From: Yamagishiella unicocca
Taxonomy: Eukaryota > Chlorophyta > Chlorophyceae > Chlamydomonadales > Volvocaceae
NCBI GenBank assembly: GCA_003116995.1
Contig: BDSL01000014.1
Span: forward strand, 1 to 64,000
Length of the DNA stretch: 64,000 nucleotides
Reading direction: 5' to 3'
The notes below the pieces were generated by a model, which saw only the letters and a list, made by a program, of their open reading frames with translations, was not told where the DNA came from and searched no databases. Position 1 is the stretch's first letter; every line of letters starts with the position of its first letter. Made by a program: the position numbers and the translations under genes. Of this stretch, positions 22,049 to 33,700 are shown one piece after another.

Positions 22049-25000
22049 ATGCAACGCCTGCCTCAAAAGTCAGTGAGCATTGCAGTAATGGAAGCTATGG
22101 CACCTGCCGGATACTTGACTGATATGGAGGAAGGAGGACTGTCAGTGTATGGTCCGCAGGTAAGGAGTGCATATCGACTCGTAATGGAGCACGGGAGTGG
22201 CCGTGGTCTAGCCGGACGAGCGATGCCCAGCGTGCTCCTCATCACGTCGAAAAAACGTGTTATGTACAGTATCATTGAAACATAGGGTAACATAAAACAA
22301 TTAAGAAAACCCGATGGGGGGCTTCGACGAACCTGCAGTAGGTTGCGGCCACACGTGGCGTCTTGGCGTGCGTCAGGCACGTTGAATCCATGTTGGTTCA
22401 TTTTATAGAATATATCTGGTGAGTGGCAGCTTCCACGTCCTTCGAGGTGCTAAAATCCCTCCCCGTTCCTCAAAAGGCGGTCTGCTACGATGGCTCGTCC
22501 AAGTTGCTTGGCGAAGGCTTGGCACGATTTTTCAACCGGAACGAGTTCTCCGATCTTGACGTTATCGACTCGGAGGGCAATAAGATACACAGCCACAAGC
22601 TCGTCCTGTCCGCCTGCAGTACCCGCTTCGCCGATGTGTTGAATCAAGGTGTGAGCAATGACAGTCTTTCTTAAACATGTCAGACAAGCCACAAGCGACC
22701 AATCGAACTTGCTGGCGCCGTCCGGTGCCTAGATGGACTCTGACGGAGACGAAGCGTCACGGCGGCGGCCAGACATAGGACGATAGGAGCCCGACCCGTG
22801 CTGACCTCGCACCTTAACGCTGATAAACGTCAGAGGCAGAATGGACAACATATTTCGATGATGGAACACGACCACCAAATGAACCTGGCATACGTCTTAC
22901 CAAACGACGCATGACCAAGCCTACGTGCCTAGATAGACGATCGTTGCACAAACGCTGTGTGCTCAACGGGCAAACCGGTATGCTAATCAACTCCCACACA
23001 CCTTTCCGACTGCCTTCCGTTCCTCTGCCTTCCTCTCAAGGCCGGTTGGCTGGCCGCGAGCTGTCAGTCCATGGAGTCGACCCGCGCGGTCTCTACCTAG
23101 TAATCCGCTTCTTCTACACCGGCCGGTGTCCGTTGGATCACAAATCAGTCATCCAGGTGCACCACGCAGCGCATCGGCTCGGCGTGCCCCGGCTCGCGGC
23201 CGCGTGCGACGTGTACGGCCAGCGGGTGCTGAGCCCCAGCACGGCGTGCTCGCTTCTGCAGAGCGCGCTTCGCTTCGCGATGACCGAATACGCCGACGCA
23301 TGCAGCCACGTCATCCGCAACTGGTGCGCGCATGTGCAGGGGGAGCACTGAGGCCAGTCCGTGGGGCGCAAGGCCGCCCGCCTGCGATGCTTGTGACGAC
23401 TCCACCGCTACCCCCGCACGCTTGCCATGGCTGCTCATGGCCGCACACCGTGGCGCGGCGCTGTGTACGCAAGCGCCCATCCAGCCAGCACTATGTCGGG
23501 TGGCTCGGAGCGCACCGGCCGAGCTGATCATCCCCACCTGCTCCCTGCCCCCTGCGCCTTGCTGGCCCGCAGCTTTGACGCAGTGACCCAAGGCGACGAC
23601 TTCCTTTCCATCGAGCTGGGCACGGTCCTGCGCATCCTGGCGGACAACGCCCCCCATCACGATGAGCACAGCATCTTCCGAGCAGCATGGCGGTGGGGTA
23701 CATCGTCCTTGAGCCGCATACAGGACCTGCCAGAAGTTTTGAAGGCGGTTAAGGCGAGTTGGAAACGGTTGGGAAAGGGGTTGGGTGAGTGCGTGGTACA
23801 GTTGGCAGGTGTCTGCGAGCCCTGGTGGATAGGCCGATGTAGGGTTGTAGACCTTGTGCGCTTTGGGGGTCGCAATCTTCGCGTTACTAGGGCACTATAG
23901 CTTCACCGGGCACTGGTGCGCAGTTGTTAGATATGCTTGCGGAGGCAGTGGCTGTGCTACTGGCAGGGGCACAGGGCAAAAATAGACACACAAGCGGAGT
24001 AGTTTTGCGGCTCAGCGGTATGTGAACATACAAGCAGAGGTGGACGAGGCCGATCTCATCCTTGGAACTTAGCGCCGACGAAATGCGCACCTCTTGCTGC
24101 AGCGCACGGTCGCAGCGCACGGTCGCAGCGCACGGTCGCAGCGCCCTTCATGACTACATAGCAGGCGCACGGCTGCGTCTCCGTCACCGCCTCCCTCACC
24201 ACCACCACCCTGCTCCCGGCGTTGGCGCTGTCAGCCATCTCTTTCTCCCTGCATTCTCTCCGATATGACAGCTACAACCATTTTCGGTTGACATCCTCAG
24301 AACACCAACGCACGCCCTTCATCCGCTCCCCCCGCCGGCATCGGTCTCGCAGGTGCCGCGCCTGAGCTCGCAGGACCTGGTGGCGCTGGCAGGCCCCCCC
24401 CCTGCGGCTGCGGTGCACGAATGCTCCAGGGGCGGCCAAGCGGGGCCCCCCGGGTACAGCGCTGACGCGCCGCCCAATTGCGACCCCGACACTGGCTGTG
24501 GCGACGCCGCAACAGCTGTTGCATGGCTCCGAAAGGCGCAAGAGTGCCTAATCCGGCACATACTGGCTGGCGTGGACCTGGTCGACGCCGTGCGGATGAC
24601 CTTAGGGGTGCGTATTGGGGGGCGCATGGTGCTGCCCTCCCTTCAGGACTTCCGCGCCAAAGCGGTGCGGTCGCTCTTGCTGTTGCGGGCTGCGGCGTCT
24701 ACGAGGCGGGGTGGGGCGAGGGCGAAGGTTGTGGGTATTGCGCCTGACGGGTGGAACAAGCAGGCTGCTGGGGTGTCATTAGACCCTACAACGACAAGTG
24801 GACCACAAGACCGACCACGCATGCGGCGAACATTCGCGAGCCCTTTTTTATCTGTTGTGGCCTCTTACATGGCGATCTGGACATCATCGACGTTTGGCAT
24901 CTGCCACCGCCAACACATCATTTCCCACTGGGCGCGCGCGCTTGCTTCGTGACCCTCTCGGAACGACCCCTGCGGCGGCTTTCATTGACACGGAAAGCGC

Positions 25001-28000
25001 ATTAACGTCGACAACCCCTCGCCGGATTTCCCGTTGTTCCCGCGCAGCAATTCAGCCCAGGAGGCATCCGCCCCACGGCCCCGCCGGCTGCACCAAGGTT
25101 GCCACCGGATATGGAGCTGGATCTCGAGCTGGATCTGGATCCGACCTGCACCGCACCGCACCACGACGAGCGGCATCCTGCACAACCCCTGGGCAGCAGC
25201 CCCGGAACGCACCTAGGCCCTGCACACACCCCGCTCAGCCAATCTGTGCACCAGCAGCACGACGACCCCGAGCTGTGTCTGCAATTCCGCAATCCAAACC
25301 GCCACACCTACGGCACCCACTTAAGGCCCACGACGTCGCCGGACCCAGCAGCGCGGCACCAGCACCAGCAGGGCTTCCCGGGTTTGGGCCCAGCGCCCGG
25401 TGCGGCCAGCAGCCTCTGCGACTCGAACGACCATCTCGACGCCGACCCCGGCCCTGGCCGGGGCAACCTCCCGGCCATGCAGAGCGTCGCGGTGAGAGCC
25501 AGCCGACCTCGCAGGAGCGCTGGACGCGGTGGCATCTTGAGTGCTGCAGGTAGTGATGTGGGGGCGGCGGTTTCGGGAGTCTACAACGAATACGATCAAA
25601 ATATGGACCGGGACAACGTGCAGAGCTTCGGGCCAGGGTCTCAGCGAATGGAGGCCGTCAAACAGCTCAATCCTGGTAAGACTGGGCTCCGTAGCTTTGT
25701 CCTACTGGATGTGGGGTGGGATGCCTTGCGTCAGTTGTTTCTCGGTAGTAGCCAGAAGCGCTGCTCACAGCGTCACCTCTGCGCTTAGTGCTGATGCCGC
25801 TGCGGATACTGCTTGGGCAGGGGTGCCGCTTTTGTTGGATGCCACCGGCGCCGTGGCGATGGTGCCCTCTCACATACACTGAGCTGTCGCTTCGGCCCTT
25901 GCGTGCTGCCAGGATCTGGAGGCGCTGGCAGGTTGTACCTCGCCCTTGGCCCCCAGCAGCAGCTGGTGTGCATGCGCGCGGGGGCGGCGGAACAAGCTGC
26001 GGCCGTGGCCCCGCCGGTAAGGCCACACATCGGGACTTCCAGTGCAGGGGGCGGCGAGAAGACCCGGTTGCAGGGCATAGGAACGGAGGACAGAAGTTGC
26101 CGGCGGACAGTCTTCGGGCACGCGCTCGAGGGTGCACGCCGGAGAACTCGGGGGCGGTCGAGCGTACAAGTCAATTTCCACTGGCGCGCAGAAATTGTTG
26201 CCCGCTGACTCGAATGGATCGCGGCGCGCCCTATCCGTGTCCCCCTCTCCAACCCGAAGGCAACCACTGGCCATGTTTCGCGGGGGGGAAACAGCCAGCA
26301 GGGCTCCCAGCTGCTGGTCGACAAGCAGCAGCAGCAACGGTGAGGGGCCAGTGCGCTGAAGGGGCCGGGAGCTTGCATGGGCTGTACTAGAAAGGAAAGC
26401 GTCGCTTACATGGGCTGTAGGTAGGCATGTGCAGGGTGTAGGTGGTCCGGGCAGGGGAAATACAGCAAGGCGAGGCCGGGGAGCTGTGTTTGAGGGTGGA
26501 GAAGGAACCCGTGTGTGAATGGGGAGGGGGTTGGGTACACGTGCGTGTGTGGTGTGTTCGTCTGGCCCCTACCTCCTACCCCCGTGTATGCACTGTAACT
26601 GCCTCAGCTGGGTCATGATCTCCACTTCGCCTCAATGGTACCTCCCACGTGCTGCCGTGTGTTCGCATGGATGCAGGTGTCAGGATAGTGGTGGACAACG
26701 GAAGCGGGGGAGGCTATGTGGAGCCGAGGCAGCTGCAGGGGCCCTGGCAGCGGATGGGCATAGTCTGGCAATAGCCGCGGCGGTACGTTGCCGGTCCTCC
26801 TTTGTGTGTTGAGATGCTTTAACCATCTTGATTGGACGACACGTGTAATTATTTTTGGGCGCTTTGAACGTCGTTTAGCAGCCACTCCGCTCATGCCACA
26901 ATGGCCCGCCTTCCCGCTCTACAGGCCGGGTCCAGCTCAGCCGCCCAGTCCGATGCTCGGATGCTGCACTGGCAGCCGGAGGGCGCGGCGAACCCCGTGT
27001 ACTCGCCCCACCAGGCAGCCCCTCCGCCGTACCTCAAGGCACTGAACGGACCTGTCGGCTGCCGTACTGTAAACGAGGGCACCCAAGCCGCTGACGACTC
27101 CAGGGGCGCTCTGAGCACCGCGCCAGATGGCGGGATGGCTGCTGCGGGCAACCCAGCAATTCGCGCAATGTCCCTGCCCTGGCTGCCGCCCCCGCCCCCG
27201 GTAGGGGGTCCCAACAAGCCGGTGCAGCAGCAGAGCAGCCCGGGCTGCATGCAGCACCTGCGACCAGCCTGCGTGCCGTGCGGGGTTCTGCCGCCGCACA
27301 CGCCAGGACAGCAGCAGCAGCGGTTGCCGTACACAGGTTGCACGGATGGTTCCGGAGCAGCCTGGCTGGAGGCGCCCTCGCATTCTCAGCACCAGGGGTG
27401 CACCCGCGACAGATCATTAGCGCCAGGGCCTGAGCTGTGGAGCCCTGGCTGGCCGCGGGGGGTCGCCTCCGGAATCGAGTCGCAGCAAGCGCAAGGGACA
27501 GGACAGCAGAGTGCCGGCGGCGGCTTGCCTGCCTTCGTCGAAGGGGCACAGGGGCCTGGTCCACTCGTTGCTGCTCCGGGCCACCCGCCCGGGTACCACA
27601 CTGCGGGTGAGGGACCGCCCGCACATCGATCCCGACCCCCCGCAGCGCCCCACACACCCCACGTACGCGCAGGCCAGTGGCAGGAGAACCAACCTGCGGC
27701 CCAGCAGCAGCTGCTACAGCTACAGCCTCAGCAGAGGCTGGCCCTGTCATGGGAGCAGGGTAACATGGCCCCGGGCGCGCCGCCAAAGCCACTCCAGCAG
27801 CAGTCGGACGTCCCGGCGGCTTACTCCCTGGCTGCGACGACGGGTCCGCTGTGGCCCCAGCAACAAGCACGGCAGGAGCAGCAGGCAGCACCACTGCAAT
27901 CGCAACCTATGCCGGAGGGGCTGGGTTCGCGACCTACCAGTATTGCGAAGCTGATTGTGTCGACAGTGCCTTTGAGGCCATCGGATGGCAACAACTGCTC

Positions 28001-28796
28001 GGCGCCGGTGCGGGTGGTACAGCTGGTTCGGCTGGCACCTGAGGGTCGGGCTGTTTCGGGGGCCCAGCCGTCATCCGCTGTGGAACCCACCTTGCGGTCG
28101 GCAGCCAAGCTGACGACGGTATACGACTGGCGGAACAGTCCACCATCGTACATCTTCGACGGCCCTGTTGGTTTGGCCCAGCAGCAACCGCAACAGCAGG
28201 AGCAGCAGCAACAGCCCCCAGATGGCTTAGCGTTAGGAGGGCTGGAGCCAGCCGGCTGGCAGCAGCAACAGCAGCAACAGCAGCAACAGCAGCAACAGCA
28301 GCAACAGCAGCAACAGCAACAACAGCAGCAACAGCAACAACAGCAGCAGCAACCGATTTGGTTGGACGGCACGCGTGTTGACCAGGCATTCGGTGGCAGC
28401 CTCACTGAAAATACGCTGCACCCAGCGACCGGGCCACAGTGGCCGCAGCAGCAGCTGCAGGGCACATCGGTTCTGGCCATCGCGCCCTCCGTTGTTGGTG
28501 GCGGCGGTGGCGGCGGTGGCGGCGGTGGCGGCAGTGACGTCAGGGGCGTGGTGCGAGGGAGCAGCGGTTCGGACGAGCGGCGGCTGCCCGGCTACAAGGC
28601 CCACAAGCTGCAAATGAGCGTCGGGTTCGGCGCACCCAGCTCCGACGACACGTACGACACCGGGCTGGCGTCGCCCAACACGGAGCTCATCGACACCCTG
28701 CACACTGCCGCTTGCGCCGAGGAAGACACCGGTTCCATGATGCACCTGTTCGGCAGCGGTGAATCGATGTACCACGACACCGCCAACACGCATTAA
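22049..28796 (+). CDS. BTB/POZ-BACK domain protein with Q-rich C-terminal region
   Basis: Probable Cullin-3 type ubiquitin-ligase adaptor by domain content. Exons: 22049-22159 (putative first), 22430-22648 (BTB: FFNRNEFSDLDVIDSEGNKI, HSHKLVLSACSTRFADVLNQ), 23041-23323 (end of BTB, YLVIRFFYTGRCPLD; start of BACK, SALRFAMTEYADACSHVI), 23573-23747 (BACK: DDFLSIELGTVLRILADN, HSIFRAAWRWG), 24353-24727 (LSSQDLVALAG; Cys/Ala-rich), 25048-25675, 25913-26016, a probable exon near 26677-26781, and 26925-28796. Phases agree from exon 2 through 7. Exon 1 to 2 is one base out of phase, and the exon near 26.7 kb is unresolved. No Kelch repeats. The last exon encodes about 620 aa of Q/P/G-rich sequence with a run of 31 Gln, a run of Gly, and an ordered-looking tail (SVGFGAPSSDDTYDTGLASP) before the stop. 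Roughly 1250 aa. Confidence 0.83.
24100..24138 (+). repeat. 13-bp tandem repeat, three copies, in a BTB-gene intron
   Basis: CAGCGCACGGTCG repeated at 24100, 24113 and 24126 without mismatch, inside the intron that follows the BACK exon. Confidence 0.9.
28260..28352 (+). repeat. CAG/CAA trinucleotide run coding 31 glutamines
   Basis: An uninterrupted mix of CAG and CAA codons in the last exon of the BTB-BACK gene. CAA interruptions make it less slippage-prone than pure CAG. A shorter Q/P block precedes it, and a GGC/GGT run (28498-28532) encoding Gly follows. Confidence 0.95.
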
Positions 28797-30768
28797 GTTG
28801 TGGTAGGCGACAACACGCAGCGACTCTTTCCTTTGCGAGCGGGCGACGGCGATTGGCACGGCTGGGAGGCGGGGGTCAGGGGCCTTCGGGTTGACGAATT
28901 GAGAGGAAACCTGTGGTCCGACACAAAAGAAGAAATATAAATATTTTTGAAAAGGATAAGGTTTAAGTTTACGGGGATTTAGGGGGCCCTCGCTGCATCT
29001 GCAGGAGCCTTGAGTCGTCGCGCTTCTAGCACGGCTGCTTCGAGGGCCCATCGCGTCCCACTTGGCGCGCGGCGGCGTGCAACTATCTTTGTGGGTCAAG
29101 TGCGTCACCAGGTAGATGATATAGCTGGCAGTCCGGGTATTTTTTGGTAGCCTTACTCATGTCGGCAACGCTTTGCGGATCGTTTCACCGCAATAAATCT
29201 GCGCTACGAGCTACGGGGTGGTTCAACAACCAGTTTCATGTTCTCGGTGGTCTTCACAGCAGCTTGGTACACAGAAGTGTGGGGAGGACGGCAGGAGGGC
29301 CTCGTGTATGTGCGAGGCAACGCGCACATGCTTGGAAGGATTTATACCCGGTTGGATCGCCTCATATATATGGCCCTATGGGCAGCGTACACCAAAACCG
29401 GACGTAGTTTGAAGTCAGTTGGGCAGCATTGTTCAATCCAACCTACCGTTCTTTCTTTCTTTTAGGTCCTGATACCGTTCTGGTGCCTGGAGGCCGACGG
29501 AGTGTATTTTGTGGGGGGTCCTATGTGTCTCGGTTCGCAGGCATGGGTTTTGGATACGCAAGTTACCTCCATTGCCGACACCACGGAAGAAATTGCGCGA
29601 CTGAGGACGGCGTGGCGCTTAGGGGTTAAGTTGTGGCTGGGGCAGGACGGGGCAGGTAGAGGGGTTGAAACACGGGCGCTGCGCCTCGGTCTGCGGCCCC
29701 GCCCTTCCGCTCCGCTCCGCTGCGACTGCTTCCTCGGCCATGTCCCTAGCCAGCCCTAGCAGTAGTATTAGAGCAGGTCACGGCAGGGCGTTTTTTCCAC
29801 ATGTATTATGCTCGCCTTTTGCTTCACGGCCCGTGCATCTTTTTGTACGTTGCCCTGCGTTCGCTACTGCGCGTTCTGCTAAGGCAGGCCCCGCAGTCAA
29901 CATCACATTAGCTTGGTCGGAATCGCTGCGGCACGTAGACCCTCGCACACGCGCTATCCTAGATAATACGGTACGGCTGCCGCTGTCATGCGGCCCTGTA
30001 CCGGAGTCCTCGGAGATGTTGGACGCTGTGAGGCCCTTCTTATTATCTATACTCACTGTTGTTTTGGGGAGTCCGTGTAGACCAACCTCAACTCTAGTGA
30101 CGATAGGGTGGCAATCAGGCCAGGTGGGCCTATGGGGGGCAGGCCCGCGCGATGGGCATTCTACATACGACCCCTGGTTACGGCACGAATCCTTTACTAT
30201 GGATAACTGCATATGTTGTTAATGAGTTAAGAGTAACTTCGTAAGAATGTGCCACACAAGTGCGACGCGCGCTGCTATTGCGGCGATTTTCTACGAGCCC
30301 CATGCCGCCTACGGCATTACCGACTAGATTCGCTAGTTGTCGTTGGGTACGGCGAAATCTGGGCGCTTTTTTTACGGGCCTAACGAGCCGGATGCCTCGT
30401 AGCCGCTATCGTAGCTTCGTAGGTATCCTTGTATTTGGCGTGTCGCTGCGGCCCCTCGTTCATAGATCGTCGTTAAGCTGGCACAAGGGGGCCTCTTTTG
30501 TGTTTGTCGCAGATGAAACAATGCTAGCGAAGCGGTGGTGTGGAGCTTGTCGTGTTGTGCCCGAGCCGCCTTCAGCGGCCCCGTGTGGCCGTCGTGGCAT
30601 GCGCACAGTTGTAAGTTGTTGTCTGTTTGGATTGCCGCATGATCCCGGTCTTACAAGCCAGCACCAGCACCAGCAGCCGCAGCGGGGCGTGGCCACCGCA
30701 TCGCCCAGCTCTCATCCAGCAGCTGCCTTCAACCTAGGAGCGACGCAGAACTGACGGCCCCGACCACC
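28797..30768. other. Intergenic between convergent BTB and peptidase genes
   Basis: 2.0 kb. An AT-rich patch lies at about 28925-28975. A 185-codon plus-strand frame (29665-30222) and another at 30260-30754 have no recognisable domain and are not called. TTACA at 30651-30655 is TGTAA on the peptidase strand, about 115 nt after its stop. Confidence 0.45.
30651..30655 (-). terminator. TGTAA polyadenylation-type signal of the M3 peptidase gene
   Basis: TGTAA on the minus strand, about 115 nt beyond the peptidase stop codon at 30769-30771. Spacing is reasonable for a short algal 3' UTR. Confidence 0.45.
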
Positions 30769-33700
30769 TCACGCCCCCCCCTCATTCCCGGCAGCCGCAG
30801 CCCTGCCTACTCCCGCCAGTGCCACCATCACCGGCGCCACCGCCGCCAGGGTATCCCTCCGCCTCCGCCCTGCACCCTCCTCCGCCCCTCCCTCGAGCGC
30901 CGACCGCTCCACCCCCCCGCCTAAGCCCTGACCCTGACCGCTGGCCCCAACTCCCGCCGCGCCGCCGCGCTCGTCCACCCCTGCCTCACCCGCTAACGAG
31001 CCCTGCATCGACGCGTCCGACACCGACGGCGGTGCACGGAATGAGAGTGAAAGCATGGCTTCCAGCACCTCCCCCGGATCCAGCCCTCCGCCCGCCTCGA
31101 AGACCACGCGCCGAATCCCCTCCCACGGCTTATCCGGCCCAGGGCCGGATGTAGCCGACGGCGTTGGCCGCGGTGGCGGCGGCGCAGCTGCTGCCGCTGT
31201 CGACCTCAGCGCGTGAAGCTGGGAAGGCGGCACGACACCGGGGTGGGCTAGGCGCAGCGAGCTGGCGGCCATGAGGCCGACCATGTAGGAGTGGAAGGTG
31301 GCCTGGTAGTGCGCCAAGGCGGGCAGGGCCGCCAGCTGCGGAGCGCGGGGGGGTTTCGAGGAAGACCCGTGGATGCCCGGAAAAAAACCGTTTAGGACAG
31401 CGCAAAGGGGGGGGCCCCGAAGTGACAGAGCTGGGGTCGGGGACAGAGGAAATGGGGGTTGCAGAAAAGGACCGGTTACTCGACATGGGAAGTGTAGCTG
31501 GTGCATAGGGAAATGGCGAGGAGGGGCGCCAGAGGAGCGGTGCGGGCGAGCAGGAAGCGGGGTGCGGGTTTAGGCCTTCACGGGCGGCTGTGCTCGCGTC
31601 AAGGGTTTTGCGCAGTGCGCTGCCTGCGCCGCGGGGTGAGCCGTCGCTTTAATCCTGGCGCAAGCCGTACATCACGTGATCTATACTCCGCAACTCCTTG
31701 GAATGTGCTCCTCCCCGGCTTGATTTCCCCTTCCCCCTTCGCCTTCGCACGGCACCCGCCGCCAACGCCAACGCCCATTTGGTAGAGCACAGCACCTCCA
31801 CACCAAAACCGCCGCGCCACGCACCCACCTCCCTCAGAGTGCCCGGACACCCGGGCAGCGCGCCGTACGCCTCCCTTGCTGCCTGCCACACGGCGCCTAC
31901 GTCGGCACCCGTTGGGCTGCCCCCCTCCTCGTCCGGCTCGGCGTGAAGCAGCTGGTCCACCAGGCTCGCTAGCACCTGTGGCAGGGGGAAATGAAGGCGA
32001 AGCACGGGAGGGGAGGTGAGCGGGGCAAATACACACGGCCGTAAGCGGTGCGGTCCCGTTGGATACCGGGCGGGGGGATGCGACGGGGCGAGGACGAGAT
32101 GGAAGGCCGTCCCTGGCGGGTGCATCCAAGGCTGGCAGCAGTGTGGGCACAAAGGAAACATGGGTGCCATTGCTTGCTTGTGCTCGGGGTCCCAAAGCGC
32201 CGCCGTGCATCGTTCATCAACTCCAACGACGTCTCGTACAATCAAGCCGGAGGTGAGGCGACCAGTCAGGGCTCCGCCCCAGGCCCCCCCATCCCACCAC
32301 TCGCCGGCCGGCCTTTGCCTCCTATGTCGTGTGACCGGGCCTCCTCGCCATCCATCCCACTAAGAGGGCCCCCGGCCCCATGTACGGCAACTGACCTCTG
32401 GGTGGCCCCTCCCCGTCACTCCTCCTCCTAGGTCGTGTGTGTGTGTGTTTCCCCGCCGCCCCCGTCATGGCCACGTCCTCTCCTACTGCACATCGACCCA
32501 CCACAGGCTTTCCTTCCTTCGGCCCCCGCCCCCGGCTGACCTTATTCAGGGTGGCCAGGCCGCCGCAGTTCTCAGCTGCCAGGAAGGCAGCCACACGGGA
32601 ACTTAGCTCGGCAGGCATAAGGCCCTCCCCCTCCTCCTCCGCCCCCTCGTCGCCCTCCTCCGCCACTGGTAGGTGTCCGTCAGGGCCGTCAGGACCGCCG
32701 GCGACGCCTCCAGAGCCGGCTGTGGCGGCTGCGGCGGCGGAGCGGCGCAACTGCCCGGCGGGCAAATGAGGACCAGGGCTGCTGCTGCTGCTGCTGCTGC
32801 CGCGGCGGCAGCGACGGCGGCATATGCGCGCGAGCGCGGCCGGCTCGTAGGCCAACGTCTGTAGCAGTGAGGAGGGCACCTCCAAAACATCCAGCGGCAG
32901 CTGAAGGCCGCCCCAATGCATGAAGCGGCCGCCACCGCCGCCGCCGCCGCTGCCGCCGGCCCTACTGCCGCTGCTGCCGCCGGTGCTACTGCCGCTGCTG
33001 CCGCCGGGGGCCTCGTCGGGTTGCTGCGGGTGCCGTGGACCCGAGGAGAGGACCAGGTGGAGGGCGTGGCCCAACTCGTGGAGCAGCTCGTGGAGGGCTG
33101 AAGGGCTCTCTGGGGGGCGGCAGCGGCGGGGGGAAGGAGGGGCGGGGAACGTTATGGCGTGGGGGCTGTAGCGCGGGTGGCTCGGGCGGGGGGGATGGGG
33201 GCCAGTGGGAGGCTGGCGGCAGGGGAGGGCGGTTTAGGTACCCAGGGCGGTATGCGGGGTAGCGCACGGGGCGGTACGCGGGGCGGTACGCGGGGCGGTA
33301 CGCGGGGCTGTACCCGGGGCGGTACGCGGGGTGCAGGGTGCAACTGAGGTCAGACCAACCTGCGCGCCCCCCGCGCCATTCCCACTGCAGTCCGACGGAA
33401 ACCGCCGGCACCGCCTCGTACGGCAGTGCTCCGGAACCGCCGCCGCTGCTGCCATTGCCGTCGCCGCCGGCCGCTGCTGCCGCCGTCGCGGTGCTCCGCC
33501 CCGCCGCCAGCCCTCCAGCCGCTGTGGATCCCGACGAGAAGCGCAGCTGCCGGGTGCCGTACCCCGTACCGGGATCCAGGTACACAACCCCCGCCAGGCC
33601 CCGCTCCGACCACACCGTCACCCGGACGACCCGTGGGTCCCACGACTCCTCCGGCGCCGCCAGGCCGGCTCCTCCGTCAGCTGCCGCAACGGCCGGCTCC

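Noticed and set aside
23332..23586. Alternative coding frames inside the BTB-BACK introns
   Set aside because: The BACK domain joins exactly from 23323 to 23573 (SHVIRNC-FDAV), so this stretch is intron.
27034..29108. Minus-strand frames with poly-Cys, poly-Leu or poly-Ala runs
   Set aside because: Antisense readings of the CAG/CAA and GC-rich coding exon of the BTB-BACK gene.
29665..30222. Possible 185-aa protein
   Set aside because: No domain, conserved motif or splice partner recognised, and composition is like noncoding DNA here.
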